From positions 1 to 54,740 of the forward strand of contig NZ_WMII01000020.1 in assembly GCF_009711265.1 (NCBI RefSeq): DNA of 54,740 nt. The letters run 5' to 3'. The notes beneath the pieces were generated by a model. The model worked only from the letters and a program-made list of their open reading frames with translations. It searched no databases and was not told the DNA's origin. Every line of letters begins with the position of its first letter. The first letter of the stretch is position 1. The translations under genes were made by a program, and so were the position numbers. The stretch comes from Paracoccus shanxieyensis (GTDB taxonomy: Bacteria; Pseudomonadota; Alphaproteobacteria; Rhodobacterales; Rhodobacteraceae). Below, in pieces: positions 22,459-31,250 of the stretch.

Positions 22459-25400
22459 GTGAAACCCCCGCCTCGCCGCGCTACGAGCCCATCGCCCTGT
22501 CCGGAGAATCCACCGTCGTCGCCGAATTCCTGCCCGATCCGCAGGATGCGCAAGGCACGGGCTGGCAGTCCGAGGCCGAGCTTGAACGCGCCCTGATCCG
22601 GCAGTTGCAGGCACAGGCCTATGACTATCTGCCGATCACCCATGAGGCCGATCTGATCGCCAACCTGCGGGCGCAGTTGGAGCGGCTGAACAAGGTCACG
22701 TTCTCGGACGCCGAATGGGACCGCTTCTTCACGCAGCATATCGCCAGCGCCAATGACGGTATCCTGGAAAAGACCGCGCGTATCCAAGAGGACCATGTGC
22801 AGGTGCTGAAGCGCGACGATGGCACCTCGAAGAACATCACCCTGATCGACAAGGCGAGTATTCACAACAACAGGCTTCAGATTGTCAACCAGTATGAGGT
22901 TCCCGGCGGCGAAGGCGGCGGCGCACACGCCAACCGCTATGACGTGACCATTCTGGTCAACGGGTTGCCGATGGTGCATGTCGAGCTGAAACGCCGGGGC
23001 GTGGACATCCGCGAGGCGTTCAACCAGATCAGCCGCTACAACCGTGACAGCTTCTGGGCGGGTTCGGGTCTGTTCGACTATGTGCAGCTTTTCGTCATCT
23101 CGAACGGCACGCTGACCAAGTATTATTCGAACACCGTACGCGACGGCCATCTTGCCGAGAGCCGGGGGAAACGGTCCCGGCAAAAGACCTCGAACAGCTT
23201 TGCCTTCACCAGTTGGTGGGCGGATGCGGCGAACCGCCCGATCACCGATCTGGCCGGCTTCACCCGGACCTTCTTCGCCAGGCATTCGATCCTGAACATC
23301 CTGACCCGCTATTGCGTGTTCGACGTGGACCGCAAGCTGTTGGTGATGCGACCCTATCAGATCGTCGCGGCGGAACGCATCCTGCAACGTATCGGCACCG
23401 CCACCAACCACCGGCAACTGGGCACGATCGGGGCGGGCGGCTATATCTGGCACACCACCGGCAGCGGCAAGACGCTCACCAGCTTCAAGGCGGCGCAACT
23501 GGCGCGCGGCCTGCCCTCGATCGACAAGGTGCTCTTCGTCGTGGACCGCAAGGATCTGGATTACCAGACCATGCGCGAATACGAGCGGTTCGAGAAGGGC
23601 GCGGCCAATTCCAACACCTCGACCGCCGTGCTGCAACGGCAGTTGGAAGACCCCAACGCCCGCATCATCATCACCACCATCCAGAAGCTGAGCCGCTTTG
23701 TGGTCAAGAACCGCAAGCATCCGGTCTATGACGCGCATGTGGTGGTGATCTTCGACGAATGTCACCGCAGCCAGTTCGGCGACATGCATACCGAGATCAC
23801 CAGGGTTTTTCGGCGCTATCACCTGTTTGGTTTTACCGGCACTCCGATCTTCGCCGAAAATTCCGCCAGCGGGGGTAATCCGCTTCGGCGCACGACCGAA
23901 CAGGCTTTCGGCGACAAGCTGCATACCTACACGATTGTCGATGCGATAAACGACAGGAACGTGCTGCCCTTCCGCATCGACTATATCAACACGATCAAGG
24001 CCGGGACGGCGATCCGCGACAAGCAGGTATCCGCCATCGACACGGAACGCGCCCTGCTGGCGCCCGAGCGGATTTCGCAGATCGTCGGCTATATCCGTGA
24101 GCATTTCGACCAGAAGACCCGCCGGGCCAGTTCCTATCGCCATGACGGCAAGCGGCTGGCCGGGTTCAACTCGCTGTTCGCGACGGCCTCGATCGAGGCG
24201 GCCAAACGCTATTATCTAGAGTTTGCCGCGCAGCAGACGGGTTTGCCCGAGGCGCAGCGGCTGAAGGTCGGGCTGATCTACAGCTTCGCCGCCAATGAAG
24301 ACGATGAGGGCGGCCTGCTGGGCGAGGAGGAGTTCGAGACCGAGGGGCTGGACCAGTCCTCGCGCGATTTTCTGGATGCGGCGATCAAGGATTACAACGC
24401 GCTTTTCGGCATCAGTTTCGATACCTCGGCCGAGAAGTTCCAGAACTATTACAAGGATCTGTCACAGCGCCTGAAAAAGCGCGAACTGGACCTGGTGATC
24501 GTTGTCAACATGTTCTTGACCGGTTTCGACGCCACGACGCTCAACACGCTCTGGGCCGACAAGAACCTGAAGGCACACGGACTAATCCAGGCATATTCTC
24601 GCACCAACCGCATCCTCAACTCGGTCAAGACCTACGGAAATATCGTCTCCTTCCGAAATCTAGAGCAGGAAACCAACGACGCGCTAGCATTGTTCGGCAA
24701 CAAAGATGCGAAGGGCATCGTGCTGCTGAAACCCTATGGGGAATATTACCAAGAGTATCAGAAGCGGGTCGAGGAACTTCTTGCCGGGTTCCCGCTAGGC
24801 AGCGCGATTATCGGCGAGACCGCGCAGAAGGCATTCATCAAGTTATTCGGCTCGATCCTGCGGCTGAAAAACATCCTTGTCGCATTTGACGATTTCGCCG
24901 GCCACGAGATTCTGAGCGAGCGCGATTTTCAGGATTATCAGAGCCTGTATCTGAACCTGCACGCCGAGTTCCGTACTGCGTCGGCGGCAGACAAGGAGGC
25001 GATCAATGATGACGTGGTGTTCGAGATCGAGCTCATCAAGCAGGTGGAGATCAACGTCGATTACATCCTGCTGCTGGTCGAGCGATACCTGAAGAAGAAG
25101 GGCACGGGCGAGGACAAGGAAATCCGCGCCACCATCGACCGTGCGGTCAACTCGAGCCCGTCCCTGCGCAACAAGAAGGATCTCATCGAGCAATTCGTCG
25201 ACACCGTTTCCACAAAGGCCAGAGTGGATGCGCAATGGCAGGCCTTCGTGGCGGCGAAGAAGGCTGAGGAGCTGGAACGCATCATCACGGAAGAGAACCT
25301 GAACGCTGAGGCAACCCGCAGCTTCATTGACAGCGCCTTCCGAGATGGCAGCGTGCCCGCCACCGGTACGGCAATCACCAAGATCCTGCCGCCGGTATCG

Positions 25401-25493
25401 CGGTTCTCCAAAAACAATGGCCATGCGGCCAAGAAACGAACCGTTCTGGACAGGCTGGCGGCTTTCTTCGAGCGATATTTTGGTCTGGCTTAA
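22455..25493 (+). CDS. hsdR: Type I R-M system, restriction/translocase subunit
   Basis: ATP-driven DNA translocase and nuclease of the type I complex. Seen: N-terminal PD-(D/E)XK nuclease with YDVTILVNGLPMVHVELKRRG (E-x-K at about residue 175), helicase motif I HTTGSGKT at about 332, motif Ia region, DECH box in IFDECHRSQFG at about 433, FTGTPIF (motif III), a motif V/VI region with VVNMFLTGFD and GLIQAYSRTNRI, and a helical C-terminus that would dock on HsdM. It is 1012 aa, within the family range. The ATG overlaps the hsdS stop by four bases. All nuclease and helicase motifs look intact, so the system should be active when hsdS is in frame. Confidence 0.95.
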   Translation: MSETPASPRYEPIALSGESTVVAEFLPDPQDAQGTGWQSEAELERALIRQLQAQAYDYLPITHEADLIANLRAQLERLNKVTFSDAEWDRFFTQHIASANDGILEKTARIQEDHVQVLKRDDGTSKNITLIDKASIHNNRLQIVNQYEVPGGEGGGAHANRYDVTILVNGLPMVHVELKRRGVDIREAFNQISRYNRDSFWAGSGLFDYVQLFVISNGTLTKYYSNTVRDGHLAESRGKRSRQKTSNSFAFTSWWADAANRPITDLAGFTRTFFARHSILNILTRYCVFDVDRKLLVMRPYQIVAAERILQRIGTATNHRQLGTIGAGGYIWHTTGSGKTLTSFKAAQLARGLPSIDKVLFVVDRKDLDYQTMREYERFEKGAANSNTSTAVLQRQLEDPNARIIITTIQKLSRFVVKNRKHPVYDAHVVVIFDECHRSQFGDMHTEITRVFRRYHLFGFTGTPIFAENSASGGNPLRRTTEQAFGDKLHTYTIVDAINDRNVLPFRIDYINTIKAGTAIRDKQVSAIDTERALLAPERISQIVGYIREHFDQKTRRASSYRHDGKRLAGFNSLFATASIEAAKRYYLEFAAQQTGLPEAQRLKVGLIYSFAANEDDEGGLLGEEEFETEGLDQSSRDFLDAAIKDYNALFGISFDTSAEKFQNYYKDLSQRLKKRELDLVIVVNMFLTGFDATTLNTLWADKNLKAHGLIQAYSRTNRILNSVKTYGNIVSFRNLEQETNDALALFGNKDAKGIVLLKPYGEYYQEYQKRVEELLAGFPLGSAIIGETAQKAFIKLFGSILRLKNILVAFDDFAGHEILSERDFQDYQSLYLNLHAEFRTASAADKEAINDDVVFEIELIKQVEINVDYILLLVERYLKKKGTGEDKEIRATIDRAVNSSPSLRNKKDLIEQFVDTVSTKARVDAQWQAFVAAKKAEELERIITEENLNAEATRSFIDSAFRDGSVPATGTAITKILPPVSRFSKNNGHAAKKRTVLDRLAAFFERYFGLA

Positions 25494-25541
25494 GGATTTG
25501 GTCACCGCGTTTCAGTCGGCGGTCGGAGAGTTCGTGGCGCA

Positions 25542-25925
25542 TCACTCGAGTGCGATCCGCTGTTCCGTCCACGGCGCAGGGAAAGATCCCATCAGCCGGG
25601 CGAGTGTTACCCCCGGCCCCTGCCGCCCGTCGAGGATCGCCTCGACGAGATCGGGGGCCAGCTGCGTCAGCCGAAGAACCCGTGTGAGGTAGGAGACCGC
25701 AATGCCCTCGCGTGCAGCCAGTTCGGCGACCGTGACGAAATCCCCGGATTCCAGCATCTGCTTCCAGCGGAAGGCGCGCGCCAGCGCCTTGACCAGCGTA
25801 TTGTCGGCCTTGTGGTTCTGTGGCGCGTCCGCCGGTAACTGGATCTCCTTCCGCCCGCCGCGCTTCACGACGCGGAACGGGACATGGATGGTCACGGTGT
25901 AGGGGATAGACGTGGCCCGGGTCAT
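25542..25925 (-). CDS. Small HTH protein of the recombinase cassette
   Basis: A 127-aa protein. The segment FVTVAELAAREGIAVSYLTRVLRLTQLAPDLVEAILDGRQ (about residues 63-103) reads as a helix-turn-helix similar in style to the ParB/KorB DNA-binding region. The N-terminus holds strands with IHVPFRVVKRGGRKEI. Small proteins like this follow serine recombinases of this type in alphaproteobacteria. The ATG overlaps the recombinase stop by ATGA, so it is the last gene of a four-gene unit. A role in directing recombination or controlling the cassette is inferred from context only. Confidence 0.7.
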   Translation of the reverse strand: MTRATSIPYTVTIHVPFRVVKRGGRKEIQLPADAPQNHKADNTLVKALARAFRWKQMLESGDFVTVAELAAREGIAVSYLTRVLRLTQLAPDLVEAILDGRQGPGVTLARLMGSFPAPWTEQRIALE

Positions 25926-27229
25926 GCTTCGGCTCCGGCATCGGCGGTGATTTCACGCGCCAGCGCCGCGAGCCCGTCCATGCGCAGGCGGACGTTGAGC
26001 CCGCTGACGCCGATCTCGACCCGCTCGACCAACAGGGCCAGAATGCGCGCTTGTTCGGCCGGGAACAGTTCATCCCACAACGGATCGAGCTTCTGAAGGG
26101 CTGCTCGAGCGTCGGCCTCGGTGATCCCGTCGCCCTGCGGCCGCGCTGCCTTCCATGTGCCCGCGATAATCTCGGGCTGGCGGAAGACGGCACGCAGTTG
26201 GTCAACCACTGCCGCCTCGATGTCGCCAGCAGGGACGCGGCCGATGGGACACGCCCCCGCGCCATGCTTCAGCACCGTCTGGCTGACATAGTAGCGGTAG
26301 AGCCTGCCGCCCTTGCGCGTGTGCGTCGGCGAGAACGCGGCGCCATCGGGACCGAAAAGGAGCCCCTTTAGCAGCGCGGGCGTGTCGGCGCGAGTCCGGG
26401 CGGCGCGCTTGCGGGGGCTTTCCTTCAGGATGGCGTGAACCTTGTCCCAAGTCTCGCGGTCGATGATTGCGTCATGCTCGCCGGGGTAGCTGTCGCCCTT
26501 GTGCACCGCCTCGCCGAGGTAGGCACGGTTCGAAAGCATCCGGTAGAGGTACTTCTTGTCGATCCGGTTGCCGCGCGGCGTGCCGAGCCCCCTAGCGCCG
26601 ACCTCGCGGGCCAGAACGGTGCAGGAGCCGATCTCGATGAAGCGGGCGAATATCCAGCGCACATGCGCTGCGGCGGTCTCGTCGACCACCAGCTTCCGGT
26701 TTTCCACTCGGTAGCCGAAGGGCGGCACCCCGCCCATCCACATTCCCTTCTTCCGGCTGGCGGCGACCTTGTCGCGAATGCGCTCGGCCGTCACCTCGCG
26801 CTCGAACTGGGCGAAGCTGAGCAGGATGTTCAGCGTCAGCCGCCCCATGGACGTGGTGGTGTTGAACGACTGCGTCACCGAGACGAAGGTCACGCCATTC
26901 CGGTCGAACACCTCGACCAGCTTGGCGAAGTCGGCGAGCGAGCGGCTGAGGCGGTCAATCTTGTAGACCACCACCACGTCGACCAGTCCGTCCTCGATGT
27001 CGGCCATCAACCGCTTCAGGCCGGGGCGTTCCAACGTGCCGCCGGAGATGCCGCCGTCGTCATAGTGATCGCGGACCAGCACCCAGCCCTCGGACCGCTG
27101 GCTGGCGATGTACGCCTCGCAGGCCTCTCGCTGGGCGTGCAGGCTGTTGAATTCCTGCTCCAAACCTTCCTCGGAGGATTTGCGGGTGTAGACCGCGCAG
27201 CGCAACTTGCGGACCACGGGCTTCGTCAT
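25922..27229 (-). CDS. Large serine recombinase
   Basis: Site-specific recombinase of the resolvase/invertase superfamily. Seen: catalytic domain at residues 1-150 with the nucleophile serine in VYTRKSSEEG, YDDGGISGGTLERPGL, and VYKIDRLSRSL; the E helix with LLSFAQFEREVTAERIRDK; a recombinase domain (GVPPFGYRV to YLYRMLSNRAYLGEAVHKG); and a C-terminal part where the zinc-ribbon region (LKGLLFGPDGAAF) lacks the usual paired cysteines. It is 435 aa, short for a phage integrase. The start MTKPVVRK was chosen because it gives ATGA overlap with the upstream DUF2924 gene. It begins 48 bp plus one small gene after hsdR and probably moves the element that starts here. Confidence 0.93.
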   Translation of the reverse strand: MTKPVVRKLRCAVYTRKSSEEGLEQEFNSLHAQREACEAYIASQRSEGWVLVRDHYDDGGISGGTLERPGLKRLMADIEDGLVDVVVVYKIDRLSRSLADFAKLVEVFDRNGVTFVSVTQSFNTTTSMGRLTLNILLSFAQFEREVTAERIRDKVAASRKKGMWMGGVPPFGYRVENRKLVVDETAAAHVRWIFARFIEIGSCTVLAREVGARGLGTPRGNRIDKKYLYRMLSNRAYLGEAVHKGDSYPGEHDAIIDRETWDKVHAILKESPRKRAARTRADTPALLKGLLFGPDGAAFSPTHTRKGGRLYRYYVSQTVLKHGAGACPIGRVPAGDIEAAVVDQLRAVFRQPEIIAGTWKAARPQGDGITEADARAALQKLDPLWDELFPAEQARILALLVERVEIGVSGLNVRLRMDGLAALAREITADAGAEA

Positions 27230-27681
27230 GTCCGCCCCCTGTGGTTCTTGAGGCCGAAGAACACCCAGCCATTCCAGCGGGTGCCGGTGATGGCGCGCGC
27301 AATGGCGGACAGCGACTTGTAGGGGCGCCCCTGCCACTCGAAGCCGTCAGCGGTGACTGTGACGATGTATTCGACGCCCTGCCATTCGCGCAAGAGGCGC
27401 GTGCCCGTGATGGGGCGGTCGCGGTCGAGGCGCATTCCGCGCTTCTTCTTGTCGCCGCCGTCCAGTTCTTCGCCCAGCCGTTCCAGCCGCCGGACGGTCT
27501 CGGGCTTGAGCCCGCCATAGGCGAGTTCCTGGATCCGGTAGGCCAGGCGGGATTCGAGGTAGCGCCGGTTGAACGGCGGCGGTTCGCTGTCGAACAGGTC
27601 GCGCCACTGCTGCTTCAAGTCGGGCGTGCTGGCGGTCTTCAGCGCGGCCAGGCGCGCGGGGATGGGATCTTGAGTCGTCAT
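27226..27681 (-). CDS. DUF2924 protein of the recombinase cassette
   Basis: A 151-aa protein matching DUF2924 in layout: IPARLAALKTASTPDLKQQWRDLF, then PPPFNRRYLESRLAYRIQELAYGGL, RPITGTRLLREWQG and the C-terminal DGFEWQGRPYKSLSAIARAITGTRWNGWVFFGL. The last part resembles a small DNA-binding fold found in DUF2924. Members sit upstream of serine recombinases; the job is unknown, with an accessory DNA-binding role likely. The start at 27681 overlaps the upstream stop, and its own stop overlaps the recombinase start. Confidence 0.88.
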   Translation of the reverse strand: MTTQDPIPARLAALKTASTPDLKQQWRDLFDSEPPPFNRRYLESRLAYRIQELAYGGLKPETVRRLERLGEELDGGDKKKRGMRLDRDRPITGTRLLREWQGVEYIVTVTADGFEWQGRPYKSLSAIARAITGTRWNGWVFFGLKNHRGRT

Positions 27682-27881
27682 GCGGTCTCCGTTGGGTTCG
27701 GGGTTGCATGACGGCATCGGTCGGCCGGATAGTGTAGGCGAATTTCTCCAGCATCGTCAGAAGGTTCGTCCCGATCGCGCTGCATCAGGCGGACCAGACC
27801 GAGGGCGAGCAGCCCGCACAACTCGGCGCGGCGTTCGGCGGGCGTCATCTGATCGGGTGGCAGTGGATTGGGGCGTTTCAT
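27678..27881 (-). CDS. Small protein leading the recombinase cassette
   Basis: A 67-aa protein with a helix PAERRAELCGLLALGLVRLMQR and a C-terminal CRHATPNPTE tail. I do not assign a function. It is treated as real because its stop overlaps the DUF2924 start by ATGA, the same junction used by every other pair in the cassette. Confidence 0.6.
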   Translation of the reverse strand: MKRPNPLPPDQMTPAERRAELCGLLALGLVRLMQRDRDEPSDDAGEIRLHYPADRCRHATPNPTETA

Positions 27882-28041
27882 GCGAGCAAGTCCGTGTTGG
27901 CTTGCCCTGCCTCTACTCAGCCGATCCGAAAAACGTCCCGCAGGGAAAGATGGCGGTTATGCGAAAGGCCGGACTCGACTCATGGTTGATCCATCGGGTA
28001 GAACATAATCAGAACAGGCCGGCCGTTTGCGAGGTATTCCC

Positions 28042-29280
28042 GTGGGTTCCGATCTCAAGAAATTTGTTAATCCGAAGTTTCTCAAAACCATTGATCCGGC
28101 CCTGATGCGGGTTTTGTTCGTTCGGCACTTCGGCGAGGATGAACTGCCTGTGGCATTCGAGGGAGAGGCCGCAACCATTCGGGCAGCTCTGGCGGCGCAT
28201 TTCGAAGGAACCGTTGCAGGCTGGAACGCCGGAATGGTCGCCGATTTGCATCGCGTTGCCGAGCTTGGAACCAGCGAGGGCATGCAGCTTATTCTGAACG
28301 AAGCCCGGCGTCGTGGCGTGGTTCTCTATCCCGAGCCCGACCCTGACGACGCCGAATCCGCGCCCATTCGCCATGATCCCAAACACGTCGCGCTCCACAC
28401 CTACCTGCTGCACCACCGCGTTTTCGAGGCTGCAGCCGACTTTCATGCGCTGCGTGCGCCGACATCGCCTGCAGAGTTCCGCGGGCCAGAGCGGGACGTG
28501 GGTGCGGACCTGACCGAAGAAATGACCGAGGCTTTCAAGGCAGCGGTGATCAATCTGTTTTCGCAGGACCTGCAGGGTCAATATTGCCGCCTAGGGCCCT
28601 ATGAGGAAGATGGCGAAATCAACCTGGTGATCAGCCACGGCGCGCAAGTCACCACAACGCCGGTGGTCACCGGGGATCGCGAAGAGATCATTACCCTTCG
28701 GGCGGTCAAATATGCGGTGCTGCGGTACTCCCCGGTCGAAGGGCGCCTGTTCGTAGGCGGCGTGGTCAAGGCGCAGCAAGGCGAGATCTCCGAGCTTTTC
28801 GCCCGGCATATCCTGAGGCGGCCGGGCTTCTTCTCGGGGCGGGACGCCCGCGATCTTTATACGCTCGATCCGATCAGCGATGCCGGGCCCGATTTCGCGT
28901 TCCAGCATCGCTATGACGAGACCATCAAGGAGGTTCGGATCGTTGCCGCCGCCGCTGACCTCTTCGAGCGGGATGAAGAGGATCAGCGCTGGCGTCATGT
29001 GCGCAGTTGGGAATCGAAAGACGCGTCCGGCGGCGCGCTGACCCATTTTCGGGGCAGCGAGGTGCGGTTCGGCCGGGGCTGGCGGTTGGGCGAGATCACC
29101 TTCCGGGTCGCATTCGAAACCGGCGCCAAGCGGCCGGCACAGGTCACGGTGCGGCTGAAGCCGCCAGGGACGCTCGCCTTCCGCCGGACGCGGTTCGAAA
29201 AGGCGATCCACACGCTGGTTCAGCGCAATGGGCTCGAAAAGGACCGCGATGCTGGCATGGTTGTGGACGCGGCTGAGTGA
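28042..29280 (+). CDS. Unrecognised protein A of a two-gene unit
   Basis: A 412-aa protein I do not recognise. Visible: a helical N-terminus (LKKFVNPKFLKTIDPALMRVLFVRHFG), an acidic segment EPDPDDAESAP, a middle part with a His-rich patch (DPKHVALHTYLLHHRVFEAAADFHAL), and a long beta-rich C-terminal half (LVISHGAQVTTTPVV, EIITLRAVKYAVLRYSPVEGRLFVGG, EVRFGRGWRLGEITFRVAFETG). No signal peptide or membrane span. GTG at 28042 follows GAGG by seven bases; a TTG at 28027 is possible. The gene overlaps the next by about 32 bp. It sits between a recombinase cassette and prophage genes, in the place where phage-carried accessory or defence genes are often found. Confidence 0.8.
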   Translation: MGSDLKKFVNPKFLKTIDPALMRVLFVRHFGEDELPVAFEGEAATIRAALAAHFEGTVAGWNAGMVADLHRVAELGTSEGMQLILNEARRRGVVLYPEPDPDDAESAPIRHDPKHVALHTYLLHHRVFEAAADFHALRAPTSPAEFRGPERDVGADLTEEMTEAFKAAVINLFSQDLQGQYCRLGPYEEDGEINLVISHGAQVTTTPVVTGDREEIITLRAVKYAVLRYSPVEGRLFVGGVVKAQQGEISELFARHILRRPGFFSGRDARDLYTLDPISDAGPDFAFQHRYDETIKEVRIVAAAADLFERDEEDQRWRHVRSWESKDASGGALTHFRGSEVRFGRGWRLGEITFRVAFETGAKRPAQVTVRLKPPGTLAFRRTRFEKAIHTLVQRNGLEKDRDAGMVVDAAE

Positions 29281-30178
29281 GGGCGGCGCCCGGGTCGCGA
29301 TATCGGGCCGGGCGCTGAGCCGTTTTTCCGCAAACGATATTGAGCGCGTCTTGCGGGCGCAGGTACTGATCGAAGAGCAGAAGGCCGATACCTGGTCGGT
29401 CTGCGCGGAGTGCGATTGCGGGCTTGATGCGCGCCCCGTCGAACAGTTGGGTGATGCATTCCGGGCCTGCTGCCCGCACGATCAGGCCGAAGACGTGATC
29501 CTCCAGAAGGACGATCTGCGCCGCTTTTCGGTCGACGTCGACCGGCTTGTGACCCGGATTTCTGCCAGCGGTGATCTTGGCGGCGCGGTCACCCGCATTG
29601 CGGACGACGTCTGGCTATTGGGGGAGACCCCGTCTGGGCATGCCGTGGTCCTGTCAATCGATGCTGAAAATCTGGTTGCGCCGGGCGCGGTGATGGCGAT
29701 CAGGGTGGCCGTGGGGCCGAAGCCGATCATGGCAATCGTCCACGACCTTTCCGCGGCAATCGCCGTCAGGCTTCGGGAGGTCGGGGTCGAGCCCCACGAA
29801 ATTGCGGCGGTTTTCAAGGCAGGGTCGGATGGCACGGAACGCCTCGTCCTCGATCCGCCATCTTCAGTTCCGCGCCTTGTCATGAAGCTTTCGGCGCAAT
29901 CGGTCACTCTCGACGGCCGTCGGCTAGACCTGCCGACTCAGATGTTCGCGCTGTTTCGTCTGCTGATCGAGCAATCCGTCAAGCGTGATCCAGTCCTGAA
30001 AAAGCAGGATATCGAGAGACAGACCGGCCGGCCACCCAACCAGATCATCCGAGATCTTCGGAAGGCGCTGGTCGGTTGTGGGCTGACCAGCGACCAAGCA
30101 AAGGCGTTGGTCGCGACGGTACATGCTCGCGGCTATCGGCTCGGCCTCGACCTTGCCGAAGTGGTCATCGAATCCTGA
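29249..30178 (+). CDS. Unrecognised protein B, Cys cluster plus winged helix
   Basis: A 309-aa protein. Visible: an N-terminal helix pair; a probable metal site CAECDC followed 17-20 residues later by CCPHD (about residues 53-76); a middle alpha/beta domain (VWLLGETPSGHAVVLSIDAENLV); and a C-terminal winged-helix domain resembling the OmpR/PhoB effector fold (SVTLDGRRLDLPTQMFALFRLLIEQ, DIERQTGRPPNQIIRDLRKAL, and the wing-like VHARGYRLGL). It has no receiver domain. ATG 29249 follows AAGGA by five bases; an upstream ATG at 29228 is less favoured. The overlap with gene A implies coupled translation. DNA binding is inferred from the fold only. Confidence 0.8.
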   Translation: MLAWLWTRLSEGGARVAISGRALSRFSANDIERVLRAQVLIEEQKADTWSVCAECDCGLDARPVEQLGDAFRACCPHDQAEDVILQKDDLRRFSVDVDRLVTRISASGDLGGAVTRIADDVWLLGETPSGHAVVLSIDAENLVAPGAVMAIRVAVGPKPIMAIVHDLSAAIAVRLREVGVEPHEIAAVFKAGSDGTERLVLDPPSSVPRLVMKLSAQSVTLDGRRLDLPTQMFALFRLLIEQSVKRDPVLKKQDIERQTGRPPNQIIRDLRKALVGCGLTSDQAKALVATVHARGYRLGLDLAEVVIES

Positions 30179-30251
30179 GGCCGCCACACACAATCCGCAC
30201 ATAACAAACACACGGCAATCACACCGGCGGCAGCGCGCTGAACGGCACATT

Positions 30252-30274
30252 CGGAACAACAGCAACATGTTCCG
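30252..30274. promoter_or_regulatory. Inverted repeat before the sigma-like gene
   Basis: CGGAACA (30252-30258) and TGTTCCG (30268-30274), a perfect 7-bp inverted repeat with 9 bases between, 12 bp ahead of the first early phage gene. It is placed like an operator. It is not the direct-repeat GTTC-N7-GTTC LexA site of alphaproteobacteria. Confidence 0.4.
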
Positions 30275-30286
30275 AGGTGCTCCTGA

Positions 30287-30880
30287 ATGCTTCCGCCGAT
30301 TTCCCCCGACGACCTTGCCACGCTGATCGATGAGGCGGCCATTGCCGCGCGCCGCCTGCATCGCAAGCTGGTGCTGCCTGCCGCCGATCTCGACGATCTC
30401 CGCCAGGACCTGCTGGTCGACCTGATCTGCCGGCTGCCCGGCTTCGACGCGCGCCGCGGCAGCATCGGCGCTTTCTCCAACATCGTCTTGCGCAACCAGT
30501 CCTCGCGCATCGCCATCCGTCATCACCGCCAGCGGCGCATGCAGGGCGGCACGGTGCTTTCGCTCGACGCCCCCGTTTCCGGCGCGACCGAACTGCTGGG
30601 CTGCCTGCTGGCGGAAGCCGATGGTCTGGCCGCCTGGCATGGGCAGGACCGCTCTGCCACGGACGACGCCGACACAATCCACGATCTCGCCCGGGTGCTG
30701 GGCGGCCTGCCCGAGGATGCCCGCGGGCTTTGCGCGGCACTTGGCACCTGCGCTGTCGTGGAGATCGTCGAGCGTACCGGCACCTCCCGTTCCGCCCTCT
30801 ACCGCCACATCGCCCGCCTGCGGCTCGACCTCGCCATGCGCGGGATCGGGGCCGAGTGGGACGGTTCGAAAGCAGCGTGA
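30287..30880 (+). CDS. Phage sigma-factor-like protein
   Basis: 197 aa resembling the sigma-70 family: ADLDDLRQDLLVDLICRLPGFDARRGSIGAFSNIVLRNQ (residues 37-75) fits region 2, with the ECF-like sequence of D-L-x-Q-D-L then F-D-x-x-x-G-S-x-x-x-F, and CAVVEIVERTGTSRSALYRHIARLRLDLAMRG at the end fits the region 4 helix-turn-helix. No anti-sigma partner is nearby. As first gene of the rightward early phage operon, after an inverted repeat, it may switch transcription to phage promoters. That role is inferred. Confidence in the family is moderate because region 2 is atypical. Confidence 0.7.
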   Translation: MLPPISPDDLATLIDEAAIAARRLHRKLVLPAADLDDLRQDLLVDLICRLPGFDARRGSIGAFSNIVLRNQSSRIAIRHHRQRRMQGGTVLSLDAPVSGATELLGCLLAEADGLAAWHGQDRSATDDADTIHDLARVLGGLPEDARGLCAALGTCAVVEIVERTGTSRSALYRHIARLRLDLAMRGIGAEWDGSKAA

Positions 30881-30893
30881 GTAGAGGACCGAC

Positions 30894-31250
30894 ATGGAGA
30901 TGATCGTCATGCCCCTCACTGAATTCACCCCCGCAAAGGCCCGGCCGCTCACCGACATCGAGTTCTGCGCCTGGATCGGCCAAGCCATGCCGGGCGACCG
31001 GCTCGAGTATCATCGCGGGTTTCTCGGGATCGATACCACGGCGGTGATTTCGACCTTGCCGGAACCGGAACGCCGCAGGCTCGGGGCGCTGGCCAGTGCC
31101 GCCCACCGCGCCTTCGAGGCCGCGCTGGTGCATCTGGTGCAGGTCCGCGTCGGCCCCGACCGCTTCGCCTATCTGGCCATCGCGCGGACCAAGCCGCGCC
31201 ATGCGCCGATCCCGTTTTCCCAACTCATCACGACAGAGGAGGCCGCCTGA
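30894..31250 (+). CDS. Phage early protein of unknown function
   Basis: 118 aa, no recognised domain. It shows a mixed helical middle (PEPERRRLGALASAAHRAFEAALVHLVQVRVG) and no signal or membrane segment. Starts 13 bp after the sigma-like gene with AGAGGA before the ATG; an in-frame ATG six codons or so later could also serve. Its TGA shares its last base with the next ATG. Coding is supported by tight packing in the operon. Confidence 0.7.
   Translation: MEMIVMPLTEFTPAKARPLTDIEFCAWIGQAMPGDRLEYHRGFLGIDTTAVISTLPEPERRRLGALASAAHRAFEAALVHLVQVRVGPDRFAYLAIARTKPRHAPIPFSQLITTEEAA

Noticed and set aside
30252..30274. SOS (LexA) box
   Set aside because: Alphaproteobacterial LexA sites are direct repeats GTTC-N7-GTTC; this is an inverted repeat with a 9-base spacer.
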